Shown: positions 10,760 to 21,995, counted from the stretch's first letter. The stretch: DNA of 64,000 nucleotides from Micrasema longulum (GCA_022494885.1 JAGVSM010004285.1:1-64000); one strand, 5' to 3'. A program made the numbers and translations. Notes: generated from the letters alone by a model not told the origin.

Positions 10760-11250
10760 TAAGTTAAAAAATAATCATTTGGTTAAGGTTTTATTTAAGT
10801 CTGTACTCTTTTATTTAAATTTTTATTAACGCTAATAAATGTCTTTGCACCCGGTGACAAACTATTAGTTCATAGTTTATCCGGAAAATTATTGTTTAAT
10901 TGTATAATGTAAAACAATTTTGTCATATAACATACGCAATTTTTTAAATAAAGACGACCTCTCCGGCGTAAGTATAGCCTGTGAGCTCGCCAATACATGA
11001 CAGATGACATTAACATAACCATAGAAAAACATAGCAGTTGAGCTCTCAGAAGTAAAGCAACGTGAATGCAGCAATGCTTGAACTACATGTCAATAATATT
11101 CTAATAATAAATAATATTATTTGGCCATACGGAACTTTAAAGCACACCTTGGTTTTAATTACTAATAGTATTTTATCGGTTAGGTAGGTGTATTTTAAAA
11201 AAAAATGTTGCGTACCTGAAAAAAGCCCAAATAATTATGTTTTTGTAAAT
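10760..11250. other. Unassigned stretch
   Basis: No repeat or gene recognised. The minus frame 10889-11074 has no protein-like features. Confidence 0.25.
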
Positions 11251-11265
11251 GATGTCAGTAGCGAC

Positions 11266-11590
11266 ACTCAGAGAGTGGCTTTGTGACGTTTTGACATTTT
11301 TTTATAAGAAATTCATGGCGTAGCCGAAATACTGTTATAAAAACGAGGATGTTTTTGTTGATTAACGTTAGCAGGCGCTACCCAGGGGCGACTTTGTGAC
11401 GTGAGAAATTATTTAAAAAAAGAGATTCATGGCGTAGCCGAAATATTGTAATTAAAACGAGGATGTTTTTGTTGGTTGACGTTAGCAGGCGCTACCCAGG
11501 GGCGACTTCATGACGTGATGAAATTATTAATTTAAATATTTTTTTTCATTTTACATGGCGTAGCCGAGATAAGAAATTGCGTGGTGTTTC
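11266..11590. repeat. Tandem repeat, 114-126 bp unit, about 2.7 copies
   Basis: The marker ATGGCGTAGCCGAAAT begins at 11315, 11429 and 11555 (spacing 114 and 126). The second marker GTTAGCAGGCGCTACCCAGG occurs in the first two units, and GCGACTTTGTGACG or a close variant follows. The unit core is GC-rich against very AT-rich surroundings. No homologue elsewhere in the window. Confidence 0.85.
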
Positions 11591-11591
11591 G

Positions 11592-12540
11592 AAATTTAAC
11601 CGTGTAGGTAGCCGCCTAGTTACAATATTATTTTTGTATTTGTATAATTCCTGTTTTATAATGTTTATGTTTTTATCGCTATAAGAATTAAACTAAAGAT
11701 AGTTTTTACTTTTAATCGCTATCCGTTTTTTAAATTATGTTTGTAACACTCAATAGTATTTATTTTTCAAGTATTCAATGTTATTTTTGCATTTTAATAA
11801 ATATTGTTGTTATAAAGCGTATTTTTATTTATTCGAATTTACTACTGTTTTTATTACAAAAAATAAAAATGCATATTTCTATGTATTTTTCTGTTATAAA
11901 CAATCTATTAAAATAATACACATCAAATTTCCATTGTCTGTTGATTTTATTTGCAATCTTCTTTTTTTTCGATGGTTAAAACTCTAGGAAATTCAAAGAC
12001 AATAAAATTTTTACTGTCATATATTGACGAGCTCACACGCTATACATAGCCCACCTCTCCCCCTCCTAAGTCTTTTTCTAATCCTTTGAATTTTTTCTAT
12101 ATTATTGAATATAATATAATTATTTTAATCAAACCGTTTGCTGTTAAACAGCCGTCAAAAAATCACTACAAATCGTGACGAATTTTTGGGTTGGTTTGAA
12201 GATATCGCTTATAGCAATTTATCCGCTGATGTATTTACTAAGAACACGCTTACATGCATACATAACTATCAGGATCATTTAGGAGGTGTTATTGCTATTG
12301 AACATGTATCTTTATTTCCCGGTGCTAATGCTAACGCTAATAGTTTCATGAGTAGAGAGAGAGGTCGGCGGTCGATGTACCTCACACTCACACTCGCACT
12401 CACAATCGACTGTCGCTGATTGTGTCCCCATTTGGCCGAACTAGGTCTAGGTCGGTAGAGGGGGCGTTGAACCACGTGGCCCACTTATGCCCTGTTCTGT
12501 TGCACAAATCACCGGCGCATTGTTCACTACGCACTTTCAT
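11592..12540. other. Unassigned stretch with small simple repeats
   Basis: 12318-12345 (GCTAAT/GCTAAC) and 12378-12412 (CACTCACACTCGCACTCAC) are short imperfect tandem repeats that make frames in several phases (12138-12419 plus, 12275-12484 minus). 12400-12500 is GC-richer. No gene recognised. Confidence 0.3.
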
Positions 12541-12639
12541 ATATTTATCTAAGTATTAACCCTACAGCGCATATCTGAAAAAAATATGAACAAAAACAGA
12601 TTAAAAGTTTCCACTAATAGCCAACTTTCATAAAAGTGA

Positions 12640-12795
12640 TATGAGCAGTTTTGTGAGACCTCGGGAATGAAGGCAAACGCTCTGACTAGTGGACCATAAG
12701 ACGGAGTAATCTCCACTTGATTTCCTTTTCCAGTGTTTTTGCTTGAGAGGCTATCCACCAAAAATCATATTTCATTCCTAGAACTGTAATCTTCG
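12640..12795 (-). mobile_element. SINE-B-type head with 5' leader (copy E2)
   Basis: Minus-strand head with AGCGTTTGCCTTCATTCCCG and a decayed box A side (GTCTTATGGTCC). The sense-upstream leader (12705-12795) shares TCCACTTGATTTCCTTTTC and TTTTTGCTTGAGAGGCTATC, on the plus strand, with the other three leader copies. More diverged than E3. Confidence 0.5.
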
Positions 12796-12845
12796 TAGTT
12801 TATTTTGAAAGTGTGTCAAAATACGTATTTTGGTGAGTTTTGTTT

Positions 12846-13420
12846 TACCTTGCTTACTATATGTAAGGTTTACATTTCTTAAAGGGCATTTTTTCTGCTT
12901 TTAAATGGTGTCTTTTTTTTTTTGGTGTTGGGATCAGGAGGGATATTCCATAGTGGGCCAATCAGGAACTTCTCAGAATTTGCTCTTGTGAAGAGGAAAC
13001 CACTTAAAACATTTCAAAAGAAGCCAGCCTGTTGACAATCATCAACAGGCCTTCTGGTGTCCTACTTTGGTCCATCTGATCAATGTGCTGCACTAACTCA
13101 TGTAAGATCTACCTTTCGTGTGAGTTCTTTATGAAGTATCACCGATCCGATGTCGCAAGGGTCTTTGTTCAAACTTCTGCATCGCGCCTCCAGCGGTTGT
13201 CTCCGATGTAGATGGGAGTTAGTACCATATTAGCTCCTGGCGTCACTGAATCCTGTGTAGATCTATTGTAATGGGTCTTGTAAATGATTTTTCGTCCTCC
13301 AAGCCTAGGTATTTAAAGAACCATGTTACTGAATGCGGTTTCAGTGTTATAATAAATATTGTTAAATCTCCTCTTCCGAGCCCAAGTCTTCCTAGCATCA
13401 GAATAGATAGGGGGTGAAAG
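12846..13420 (-). mobile_element. Repeat Q copy 1, decayed coding 3' end
   Basis: Homologous to the right edge of the window (63640-64000): shared TTGGGATCAGGAGGGATAT, CAATCAGGAACTTCTCA, CAACAGGCCTTC and GTGTGAGTTCTTTAT. On the minus strand the frame that is open in copy 2 is broken here, although LEARCRSLNKDPCDIGSVIL remains readable upstream. A palindromic ACCTTG...AAGGT lies at the sense 3' end. Probably a retroelement, class not identified. Confidence 0.5.
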
Positions 13421-13429
13421 TATTATATT

Positions 13430-14160
13430 TTTATAGACAAAAACATTTATATTATAATAAAGAATAAGTAAAAAACATGTAACATAAAAACGAAAAGTTT
13501 TATATTATGTGGAAATGGAGAGCAGATGGACAAGATTTGTTTTAAAATTGGACGATGTTTCGCAGCCGTTATACTGACTGCAAAATGCTATTTTTTTTCT
13601 GTGGATATGTACCTCCTTTAATGAGTCATAAAATGGCATACTTTGATAAAAACTGGACAAGATGAATTTTGAAAATTGGCGTTTCGTAGGTATGTGTGTA
13701 AAAGGCAGTGGCGAACGGTGATTTTATTTACAGGTAAGCAATAAAAAAATATCATAAATTTGTACCTTAATTCAAGTACGTATTCGGAATTCCTATTACA
13801 ATTGAAATCTCAACTGGTTGATTTGTTTTAGAAATGAATAATAACAAAAACAGCCACGTCGAGCACCACATGTCCCGCGATATGACACATGAAAGTAATG
13901 ACGGTAATATGCCAACTGTCTCATCTCAAAGAATAATTGCCCATAAAAATAATGTTTGAAATACTGTTTTCCAAATCGAGAATCTTTGAATAATTTGTTT
14001 AACCTGCAAGTTTACTCTAGGAGGGAAAAACCAGGACTGGTTTAGGATGTTGAAAATACAGAATGGTTATTCGTATGAAGAAATAAGCTGGAATAATTGG
14101 CTAGTTTCTTAGCTTACTACTGGCGCCGGGTGCGTTTTATTAATATAATTAATAATTGTT
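13430..14160. other. Unassigned stretch
   Basis: No repeat family or protein-like frame recognised. Confidence 0.25.
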
Positions 14161-14166
14161 TATTTA

Positions 14167-14670
14167 CAATATTTGAGTTTGTCCAAATGTTCGTAGATAA
14201 AACACTGGGTTTCACCCCCTCGGGAGTCATTAAGATTAACAAATTACAACAGGGGTGGAGAATACCTTAAATAAGGGAATATGGAAGTCTAGGCATTTTT
14301 ATGGAAGTTGGCGGCCTCCGTGGTGAAGTGGTCAAGACGCTTTATTCACGCACGGAAGGTTCCGGGTTCGATTCCCGGTGAGAACACAAAAATTAAAATG
14401 TGATTTTTCTCAAGCCTGGGTGCTCTGTGATGTAATTCACCACTGTAATTAGGCCTCCTGGCCTGTTGTGGTGCAAAAAAAAAAAAAATGTAAAAATTTA
14501 CAGGGCTTATGACCTGTCATTGGCTGGTTTAAGTGGCCACTTTACACACTGTGTAACATTCACCATTTTGCCTATGTTTGAACATCCATATTTATTTTTT
14601 TCTTCCATTTGTTGGTATTCCCTTGTTTAAGGTATTCTCCATCCCTGTTGTAATTTATTAATTATTTATT
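14167..14670 (+). mobile_element. Rep-C copy 3 (C1), split by SINE-A, with inverted end
   Basis: 14167-14305 and 14500-14612 together make a Rep-C unit from CAATATTTGAG to TTCTTCCATTTGTTGG, with SINE-A between them. 14613-14670 (TATTCCCTTGTTTAAGG to TGTAATTTATTAA) is an inverted piece of the same repeat. The inversion junction differs from all other copies. Confidence 0.85.
14310..14489 (+). mobile_element. SINE-A copy 2, full length
   Basis: GGCGGCCTCCGTGGTGAAGTG (box A region), GGTTCGATTCC (box B), body through AAGCCTGGGTGCTCTGTGATG, then AGGCCTCCTGGCCTGTTGTGG and an (A)n tail. It sits inside Rep-C copy 3. ATTT at both junctions may be a short target duplication. Confidence 0.95.
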
Positions 14671-14679
14671 TGTTGTTCT

Positions 14680-15300
14680 GTGAATAAAGTTACCGTATAA
14701 CATTATTATGGATCGTCAAATATAATGATAAGCTGTGCATAATTGCAAATATACACGATTCGCCCCTGGCAAGAGGGTGTGTAGGTGTTAAGGAGAGATA
14801 TATGTTCACTATTTTTTTATATGAAATAATGCACAAGTGTGAGGCGTTAATCTGCAGGCACTGCAGGGTTAAGGCTTAGTCCCCGAAGCGCCATCGCCAG
14901 CTATGAATATCCCGCCTTGAATACGGAATTGGAAAGCTCGTTTGGCGTGACTCACAACTCGGAACTTAGAACGTCTCTCATCAATCTCGTTACTTGTAAC
15001 TGTTTTCCTCAAGCGCCTGCCGCCACATAGATCCAGTCGGTAGCTACTCGCCTTACTGCGGGAGGAATTCTCACCATGCATGATACCACAATGCATAATA
15101 TATAGAAGTACAGGCAATGGGAAAAGTAAGTAATAATAGGCGCGTGCGGTAAATATTATCAGTAAGGATGCTGACAAAAAATCATCATATACTTCCTTTT
15201 AATAGGCATGACAGCAGATACACATGGGTATATATATAACAAGAATAGAAAAAAATCAGAACAAATTCATAAAGTACCTAAAATACAAAACCGGTATTTC
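14680..15300. other. GC-richer single-copy-looking stretch
   Basis: 14750-15110 is clearly richer in G+C than its neighbours. A minus frame 14869-15177 (102 codons) has a hydrophobic N-terminus then a basic part (RLDLCGGRRLRKTVTSNEID). No family recognised, and no splice or promoter context supports it as a gene. Listed as unassigned. Confidence 0.25.
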
Positions 15301-15309
15301 TTATGTATC

Positions 15310-15345
15310 AATTCAATTCAATTCAATTCATTTATTTAAATATAA
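15310..15345. repeat. (ATTCA)n simple repeat
   Basis: TCAATTCAATTCAATTCAATTC followed by ATTTATTTAAATA. This is likely the tail of an inverted LINE end, as in other tails here. Confidence 0.7.
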
Positions 15346-15394
15346 CATATACATTACAAACATAATAAAAATTTCAACGCTTATCAGTTCATGA

Positions 15395-15860
15395 TTTACC
15401 TCTTCGTTCTCATTCTCAAGGCACTCTCTTAATACCCATACACAATTCCTCTTTCTTCTCTAACTCATATAGTGTTCATGCGGCTCGACTGTGGAATCAT
15501 CTCCCATCCACCATCAAATATGTTACTACATTATCTCTGTTTAAATCACGTCTGAAGAAACATCTCCTTTCTCTTCCTTAATCTCTCCTCCTTTCCTTTT
15601 TCCTCTTTCCTCTTTTTCCTTTTTCCCATTGAGTAATAGTTTTGATTTAAGGTAATTTATAAACAAATACGTTTATTTCTATTTTTATATATTTTTAACT
15701 TTTTAATAATTTTTTTTTCTATTGAAATGTTCTGTAACTTGAATTATAAAAATAAAACTTTTATTTTATTGGTTGGTAGGAAGAAATTGCCATTTGGCAA
15801 TAAGCCCGCCAATGTACAAATAACATTATGTACAAAAAGTTAAATAAATAAATAAATAAT
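15395..15860 (+). mobile_element. LINE-S: ORF2 C-terminus and 3' end
   Basis: 15400-15580 is open and translates to LIPIHNSSFFSNSYSVHAAR then L-W-N-H-L-P-S-T-I-K, S-L-F-K-S-R-L-K-K-H-L and a stop, a textbook jockey/CR1-like RT terminus. The 3' UTR ends with TTGCCATTTGGCAATAAGCC (hairpin) and an AAATAAATAAATAAAT tail. One of the better preserved LINE ends in the window. Confidence 0.85.
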
Positions 15861-15904
15861 AAATATTCATTACGTACATATTATAAAAAAGAAAAAATAC
15901 ATGA

Positions 15905-16275
15905 AAGAGATTCATGTCAAAGTAGTAGGAGAATCCTGCTCCAGAAAACCCCTTCGGATACATGGAGCAGATCAATATCCAAAGCGATGTTGTTCAGCAT
16001 AGCGGTAGCCCTTCCAACAGGCATAACCATAGGCAGGTTGGTCTTGTTTATCGGAATATAAAACAATCTATGCTGACGCTGTCTTAGGTAATTATCAGGA
16101 ACATACAAACCAATGCTCATCATAATCTCAGAATCATCGATCACACCGCGCAACAATCGATAAAAATGTGTAGTCAAATACACATTCCTTCTAGTCTCTT
16201 AACGGTTGTAGCCATGCATACCCTGGAGAAACTCGGTCTGGTAGAGCCAAGGATAATACCCGCACTCTCACATGT
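15905..16275 (-). mobile_element. LINE fragment, jockey-type ORF2 C-terminal domain
   Basis: Minus-strand reading gives MHGYNR, then E-T-R-R-N-V-Y, HFYRLLRGVID, V-P-D-N-Y-L-R-Q-R-Q-H-R-L-F-Y-I-P, VGRATAMLNNIALDID and an L-L-H-V-S-E end. This matches the order R-R-x-x-x-L-x-x-F-Y-K-L-L-x-x-x-I-D ... F-Y-x-P ... N-x-x-x-x-x-x-D-I-F of jockey-type ORF2 ends. The central 88 codons are still open. No 3' UTR attached. Confidence 0.75.
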
Positions 16276-16405
16276 GAATATGGAAGTCTTCTCAAAAACA
16301 TTTTCCCTCTCTGTTGCAAGCAATTTAGATTTAAATAACTCTCTATGGAAGAAATCCAGCCTGTCTGCAAACATTTGGACTTACTCAAAAAATTGTTGAA
16401 TTATT
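16276..16405 (-). mobile_element. Rep-C fragment, subfamily C3
   Basis: Plus-strand text CATTTTCCCTCTCTGTTGCAA, then CAGCCTGTCTGCAAACATTTGG and ACTCAAAAAATTGTTGAATT, the inverse of the C3 start. It abuts the LINE fragment, so frames at 16166-16399 on both strands are chimeras. Confidence 0.75.
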
Positions 16406-16830
16406 ATTTTTGCCTGAAATTGTATTTAAAAATTCATATAATTTAGATGGGAATTAATTATTATTTTGTAATAATAATTATGTAACTTTTATTCCAGTAA
16501 AATGGTTAATAGGGCAAAGCCAATTCTATCAAATAAAACAAAAAAAGTTCATTTCTATAGAATAACGTAGAAATCACTAACATTCTCGTAATATCCGTAC
16601 CGTAATATTGTAAATGAGAAATTGTGCTTGTCTGCTTTTTGTGTTTCCTTCACGTCGCAACGGAGCATTTGATCAACGTGTTTTTTCATAAAGAGAAACA
16701 GACATCTGATTAGTGTCAAAAGCTACTTTTAATTAAGAAAAATTATCGCTCATCGAATAAATTCTAAGTCGAAAATTTAATTCTTAGTGGAATAATTAAT
16801 TTATATTAACACTTATTTTATTTAACGCGT
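16406..16830. other. Unassigned AT-rich stretch
   Basis: Nothing recognised. Confidence 0.25.
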
Positions 16831-16839
16831 AAATTGTAA

Positions 16840-16965
16840 ATCAATTAATTCTAAGTAATTTCAAGTCCTGACGTTGAGGAAGTAACCTCGAAACCAGTTG
16901 ACGTATAATTCTAAAGTCATAGTGTTTTATATATTTTTTAAATAAATAAGTGTGAAATGTCATTC
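16840..16965 (+). mobile_element. Penelope-type terminal region with hammerhead-like motif P1
   Basis: CTGACGT-T-GAGG-AAGTAA-CCTC-GAAACCAGT at 16868-16899: the GAGG/CCTC stem between CTGACG and GAAACC matches the arrangement of hammerhead cores found in Penelope-like elements, though the core A is T. Downstream ATAATTCTAAAGTCATAGTG is shared with 36590-36650. Confidence 0.5.
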
Positions 16966-18690
16966 AAAAAAGTGAAAAATGTTTTTGATTTTAAAAACAA
17001 ATTTATGTTAAACCAAAATAACAATAAAACGTCGCTAAAGACTAACGGACCGTCGTTTTGCACAGCAATAGTTGGAAAAACCGGCAATTGATACAGGCTA
17101 CTTTTTATTGCAAAAAAATATATTTTGTTCTATCAGGAATTTTGTTATTGTTACACAACAAAAGTAATTAATTAACTAATTTCTCCCATATACCACGCGA
17201 GCAACGGCTCGAACAAGGGTGAGAGGAGCCACTCTGGAGTAAATTTGAGAAGCCTATTGTTGGAGCATTTCAGGTGTTCCCAAAAGCTCTAGACGTTTTC
17301 AAACGAATTTAACAGAGTTAATTAGTTGTTTATAAAATAAAATCGTTTTTTCAATGCTTAAATTTATATACTTGAATAAAATTTGATGTGTATCATGTTT
17401 CAAAAACATAGAAATGATTTAATTTTTTTAAAGATAAAAAAAATACTTTATAGTCAATTGAATATAATTTTGTTAACTTCCCTTTGTAATACCTATGCAT
17501 GATACAAAACTAAAAAAGTTTTCATTAACATGATAAACATATTAACAATTACTAAGTTGTATGGCTAAAGATCTCTAAAACTGCGAAAAAAAATCTAAAC
17601 AATTACTTTCTCACTTAAGTGACATAAATCTAACTTCTAAAATGGTCAAACTAGCAATGAAACCAAGAGATAGTTTGTCGTGTGAAATGAAAGGCAAGTC
17701 AATGGATACATTCATAGACAAAGCTTGAATCAGATGTGTTTGGTTCTATAAAATGCTTAAAATTTCCTAATAAGGTTGAGAGTCTCCAACTAAATAATAA
17801 ACCTCTTGCTTTCGGTAAATCACATTTAATTATATTTTTTACTGCAATAGGAAGTAAAATCTAGATGCTTATCGATATCGTCAATCTAATTATAATGATT
17901 TAATTGATACTTGTCTTGTATTTTGTTGTTCTAAGGCGAAAGCTTATTAGTTCGAGAGTTGGTGACATGAAATTAATAATTACTACTGTGCACAAGGAAG
18001 TGAAATCCGAATGCTTTCATCGACCATTATCATCATAAACATAACTAAAGTGGACCAATACTTGGATTCATTCTAAAGTTAAACGGTTGTTAGGTTTAAC
18101 CATTGAGATATTATATAAAGAGATGACACTCCATACAAATCCGCACTAAAAAGTCGTCCTCAAAGGAAAGGGAATGACAACGGAAGGAGCAATTATCGTC
18201 ACGTCATACCACGTCAACTTTGGCAAGCAAAACCTGTAGTACAGTAAAAAGCACGGACTGTTTACATCGGTCTACTGTAAATTCTATTCGGTATGTCGCA
18301 CCCTTCCGCATACGCGTCACCTTTGTTTGTCGTTTCACTATACGCCCGACTAACTGAGCACGATAGAGGCAAGAGATAACTCACGGAAACATATTAATAA
18401 GATGTTTTTTGACATTTAAATAGCTATTTCAAACAAGTGTTCATTAGGATAAGAACATTACTTACCGGTGAAAGGTTATACCATCGCTATTCCAGATAGA
18501 TTTGTGCTGTATCTTAGCGTACATATAGGCATTTTAGTGATTGCGAGGAGAAAAAAGTTCAAAAGTAGTCGAGGACTGCTCGCAACAGACTGAAGTCCGT
18601 TCTATCACGCATATGCCAATTGGCCGCAGGTTAAGGGACCATATTTCAAACGCTCTTGGTTACTCAAATTGTTACATGTGAACTTTTTTT
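16966..18690. other. Largest stretch without recognised repeats
   Basis: About 1.7 kb with no repeat family. 18120-18400 and 18560-18660 are GC-balanced and look low-copy. No frame above about 60 codons and no recognisable exon. This is the best candidate in the window for unique host intergenic or intronic DNA. Confidence 0.3.
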
Positions 18691-19213
18691 CAACAATATT
18701 TTGAGTTTGTCCGAATTTATGTGGACAAGAACGGATTCAACAAGAACGGAACCTGTTAATATTAACATATTACAACAGAGATAAACATTTTAGAGAAGGA
18801 TATATAGAAATCTAGGCATGTACTAAGTTTATGATCTGTCATTGGGTGGTTTAAGTGGCCACTCTACACACTATAACATTCACTATTCTGCCTATATTTA
18901 AACATCTTTATTCCTTCAATTCATCCATCTGTTGTGAGATTCATCTGATTGAATTATTGTACCTACATCCTAGGTAACGCGCAACGCCCTAAAATATTTT
19001 TAAATTTTTATACTTCTTCTTAGACCAGGTGGATTTATCAACAATATTTTCAGTTTGTCCAAATATTTGTGGGCAAGGACTGGATTCAACCCCCTACGGA
19101 ACTATTAATATTAACATATTACAACAGAGATGAACATTTTAGAGAAGGGCTTATAGAAGTCTAGGCATCTACAAAACTCATGACATGTCATTGGCTGGTT
19201 TAAGTGGCCACTT
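18691..19213 (+). mobile_element. Rep-C copies 5-6, subfamily C2, head-to-tail
   Basis: First unit 18691-19038 from CAACAATATTTTGAG to CTTAGACCAGGTGGATTTAT. The second starts without any gap at 19039 (CAACAATATTTTCAG) and runs to 19213. The seam GGATTTATCAACAATATTTT recurs between units at 51975 and 28060 (inverse), so this is a real unit junction. Confidence 0.9.
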
Positions 19214-19272
19214 AATTCTGTAATTCACTACTGTAATTGGGTCTCCTAGCCTATTGTGGTGCACAAAAAATG
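19214..19272 (+). mobile_element. SINE-A 3' fragment
   Basis: TCTGTAATTCACTACTGTAATTGGG and CTCCTAGCCTATTGTGGTGC then A-rich. Only the last third is present, fused to the truncated Rep-C unit. Confidence 0.8.
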
Positions 19273-19324
19273 TGTTTACATAAATTATTATTAACTCAGA
19301 GTTATAAAACCATATAAGCACCTT

Positions 19325-20010
19325 CAGTCTATTTACCACAGGGTGCTCATCTTGCTATTTTGTTATTCAATCTATTCATTAATGATCTAAAAAAAGATTT
19401 TCTTACTTTATCAATTAGGCTGTTTGCTGACGACACTAAGATTCACAAACAGGTTGACAGCCCTTCCGATTGTTCACTATTACAATCTGATTAATGAATT
19501 TTTTTCGTCTTGAAACTCCAATCACATACGACTACTCACTGAACGAGACATATCTGTTCCCTAGTTTGTCCGCACCTAGAGTATTCCTCTGTTATCTGAT
19601 CTCCATATTATAATGTTCACATCAAGAACATTGAATCAGTTAAACATCGTTTTTTGAGAAAGATAAGCTGGAGGTTGGGCTTATCCAGAGACCAATATAC
19701 GCATAATGAGTTAGAAACTAGCTTAAATATATATTTTCTTCAAGACCGTCGAAATAAATCCGACCTTCTAGTTCTATTTTAAACTCTTTTTTGATGCGCC
19801 TGAACTTCTGAGATCAATAAAATTAAATATCCCAACTAGAAACCTCGGATAAAACTTATTCTTTCATACCGACAACCATAGAAATAACTATGGTTTTCAT
19901 TCCCCTAAACCCAGAATTCTTAGGTCTGCCAACAAACATACCAGTCTTGATTTCTTTGATAACAAGTTGTCTTCTTTCAAACGATCACTGAATTAAATTC
20001 TATTATAAAC
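19325..20010 (+). mobile_element. LINE with reverse transcriptase catalytic motif, degraded
   Basis: The plus strand reads QGAHLAILLFNLFINDLKKD, then I-R-L-F-A-D-D-T-K-I-H-K-Q-V-D. The F-A-D-D box is the RT catalytic motif C (two Asp bind metal), preceded by the L-F-N-L-F-I-N-D-L block typical of jockey-clade RTs. After frameshifts come L-E-Y-S-S-V-I, NVHIKNIESVKHRFLRKISW, then R-R-N-K-S-D-L and a C-terminal P-x-P-R-I-L-R-S-A-N block. Several stops and frameshifts are present. This is the only place in the window where the polymerase active site can be read. Confidence 0.85.
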
Positions 20011-20065
20011 ACCTCTCTCCCACTTCCACTCACACCAAGTCTACTATATCCCTAATATTACTTTT

Positions 20066-20580
20066 TAAGGTGATCAATTCAATTATTGACTGTCCAGATT
20101 TGCTGGAGTTGGTGTGTTTCCGTGTACCTGGTCGACATACCCGCCACAGATCTCCTTTTTGTTCTGCAAGTTCTAGAACCAACTATCACATGCACTCGCC
20201 TATCCCTAGGCTCCATAGATATGGCAATCAGTATGAGGACAAGGCTGATATATTTGGTTCTGGACTTGATAGTTATAAAACGAGTCTGATTTATTTTTTT
20301 CTCTCGCAATATTATTTTAAACTTTTCTTTATATTTAAAAATGTTTTTCCTTTTTTTTGTTTTTTCATATTTATGTATTTATTTCGTTAATATTTTTGGT
20401 TGCTTATGTGTATTTACCCACTTGTTACTATTGTTATAGTTATGCAATTTTATAATTTTTTGTTATGTTTTTATATATGTATTTTTTATTCATATTTATG
20501 TTCAATATATGTTAAAGGTACTCGTAATTTATGCCGTTTATGTAAAAAAAAAATATAAAAAAATAAATACAATTGTGTCT
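20066..20580 (+). mobile_element. LINE-W copy 1: ORF2 C-terminus and 3' UTR
   Basis: 20070-20280 is open: INSIIDCPDLLELVCFRVPG, later N-Y-H-M-H-S-P-I-P-R-L and D-I-F-G-S-G-L. This is the jockey-type end (I-D-C-P-x-L-L ... F-R-V-P ... R-T-N ... P-x-x-R-x ... D-I-F). The UTR (TCTCGCAATATTATTTTAAAC, GCTTATGTGTATTTACCC, ACTTGTTAC) is shared with 52620-52815. A tail of A/T repeats ends near 20572. Confidence 0.8.
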
Positions 20581-20584
20581 CTCT

Positions 20585-20666
20585 ACTTTTCTTTATAATA
20601 ATTTTCTCTGTATAAATATGTCCTTAAAAATGCCCATTGGGCGTATATATAAATAAATAAATTAAA
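20585..20666 (+). mobile_element. LINE 3' tail with GCCC-ATT-GGGC hairpin
   Basis: AAATGCCCATTGGGCGTATA then TATAAATAAATAAAT. Separate from the LINE-W tail just before it. Confidence 0.55.
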
Positions 20667-21265
20667 TCTCTACATTCGTGTGAAAATGCTCCAACAAGGC
20701 GAAACAATGGTCCGATTTTTGTTTTTGTGTTGAAAATAAAAATAAACTGGTTTGGTAGATTTGAATTTGTGTTCGATTATAATATTAAAATTATAATATG
20801 GAGTTCTACATAAAAAAACAACCAGTCAATAAATACCTTAATATTCGTACGGCCACAAGAAAGCTGGTATATAATGTAGGTAGAACGGAAAATGACGGCC
20901 AATTCAAATCAAAATAAATTTCTACACAGGTTTCTGTGGGTACCCGGTACCGGGTACTGGGTGTCAATGGATTTTGGCTATTCTGTTACATAACTACTGA
21001 CCAGAATGGGCACAATGACCCGGTAAAAGTAACCGGTGGTCGGGTGTGACCGAGTTTCCTCCAATAAGAGTCAACCGCGAACTATGACTTTAGTGAGACA
21101 TAGGCCCATTTCACACGAATCGTGCAAATCCACACGGCACGGTTATATTACAGAGGCGAATCGTCCATACAAGCGATCATGCGCAGCTTACCATTATATT
21201 CGACAATCGAAGATAATATTTTATAGTTGTTATATTTATGGGAAAATAAATGTCATTTAGATTCC
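20667..21265. other. Unassigned stretch with 16-bp perfect palindrome
   Basis: TACCCGGTACCGGGTA at 20939-20954 is a perfect palindrome. 20900-21190 is GC-richer than average. The 74-codon frame at 21036 has no domain. Confidence 0.35.
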
Positions 21266-21267
21266 CT

Positions 21268-21713
21268 ACAATATTTGAGTTTGTCCAAATGTTTGTAGAC
21301 AAAATACTGGATTTCACTCCCTCGGGAGTCATTAAGATTAACAAATTACGACACCTTACCTTAAAAAAGGTAATATGGAAGTCTAGGCATTGGCTGGTTT
21401 ACGTGGCCACTTTACACGCTGTGTAAAATTCACAATTTCGCCAACGTTTGAACATCCATATTTCTTAAATTCTTCCATTTGTTGATCAAAGTGAAGTTCA
21501 AGAGCTGAAACCTTTGTTTTTGTGACGAGATTCATCTGACTAAATTATTTCACATACTAGGCAACGTCTGAAAACAATTTTCCAATTTTCAAACATCTTG
21601 ACCAATTGGTTTTATTACTATATTTGAGATGGTCCAAATGTTTGTAGACAAAAGACTGGATTTTGCCCCCTCGGGAGTCATTAAGATTGACAAATTACAA
21701 CAGAGATGGAGAA
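21268..21713 (+). mobile_element. Rep-C copies 7-8, subfamily C1, head-to-tail
   Basis: Unit one runs from ACAATATTTGAG to GACCAATTGGTTTTATTA. A second partial unit follows at about 21617 (TATATTTGAGATGGTCC) and stops just after ACAACAGAGATGGAG, the recurrent internal stop point. Unit one has a small deletion between AGGCATT and GGCTGG. Confidence 0.85.
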
Positions 21714-21995
21714 ATCACCGCTACGATTTTTACAACTTTAAAATTACTCCGTGTATGCCTTCACAATTTATTATTCAATGAGTTCTGCTGATTAGTGATT
21801 TTACTTCCAGTAAACCGGAAATCTATAACAAAAATCTGCCATCAATTGTGACGTCTTTCAAGGTAGCTCGTTTTTATTAAAATCTTTTTTTTTTATTAAT
21901 TTTCAAGAAACTTCGTTGTACATGCCTTAATTTTTACCACGTGAAAGAAAACATTTTTTATTTCCAATTTCCCGTAGCACTGAACTTTCTTACTA
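21714..21995 (-). repeat. Dispersed repeat V, copy 2
   Basis: The inverse of 21920-21990 matches 6660-6760 (AAGTTCAGTGCTACGGGAAAT; ATGTTTTCTTTCACGTGGTA). The rest has no second copy in the window. Confidence 0.45.

Noticed and set aside
12138..12484. Overlapping frames with N-A-N-A-N and T-L-T-L repeats
   Set aside because: Caused by GCTAAC and CACTCA simple repeats read in different phases.
14869..15177. 102-codon minus frame as a gene
   Set aside because: GC-richer but no family resemblance, and a hydrophobic start followed by a basic tail is easily produced by chance. Kept only as an unassigned stretch.
16166..16399. Three overlapping frames on both strands
   Set aside because: They cross the boundary between a LINE fragment and a Rep-C fragment.
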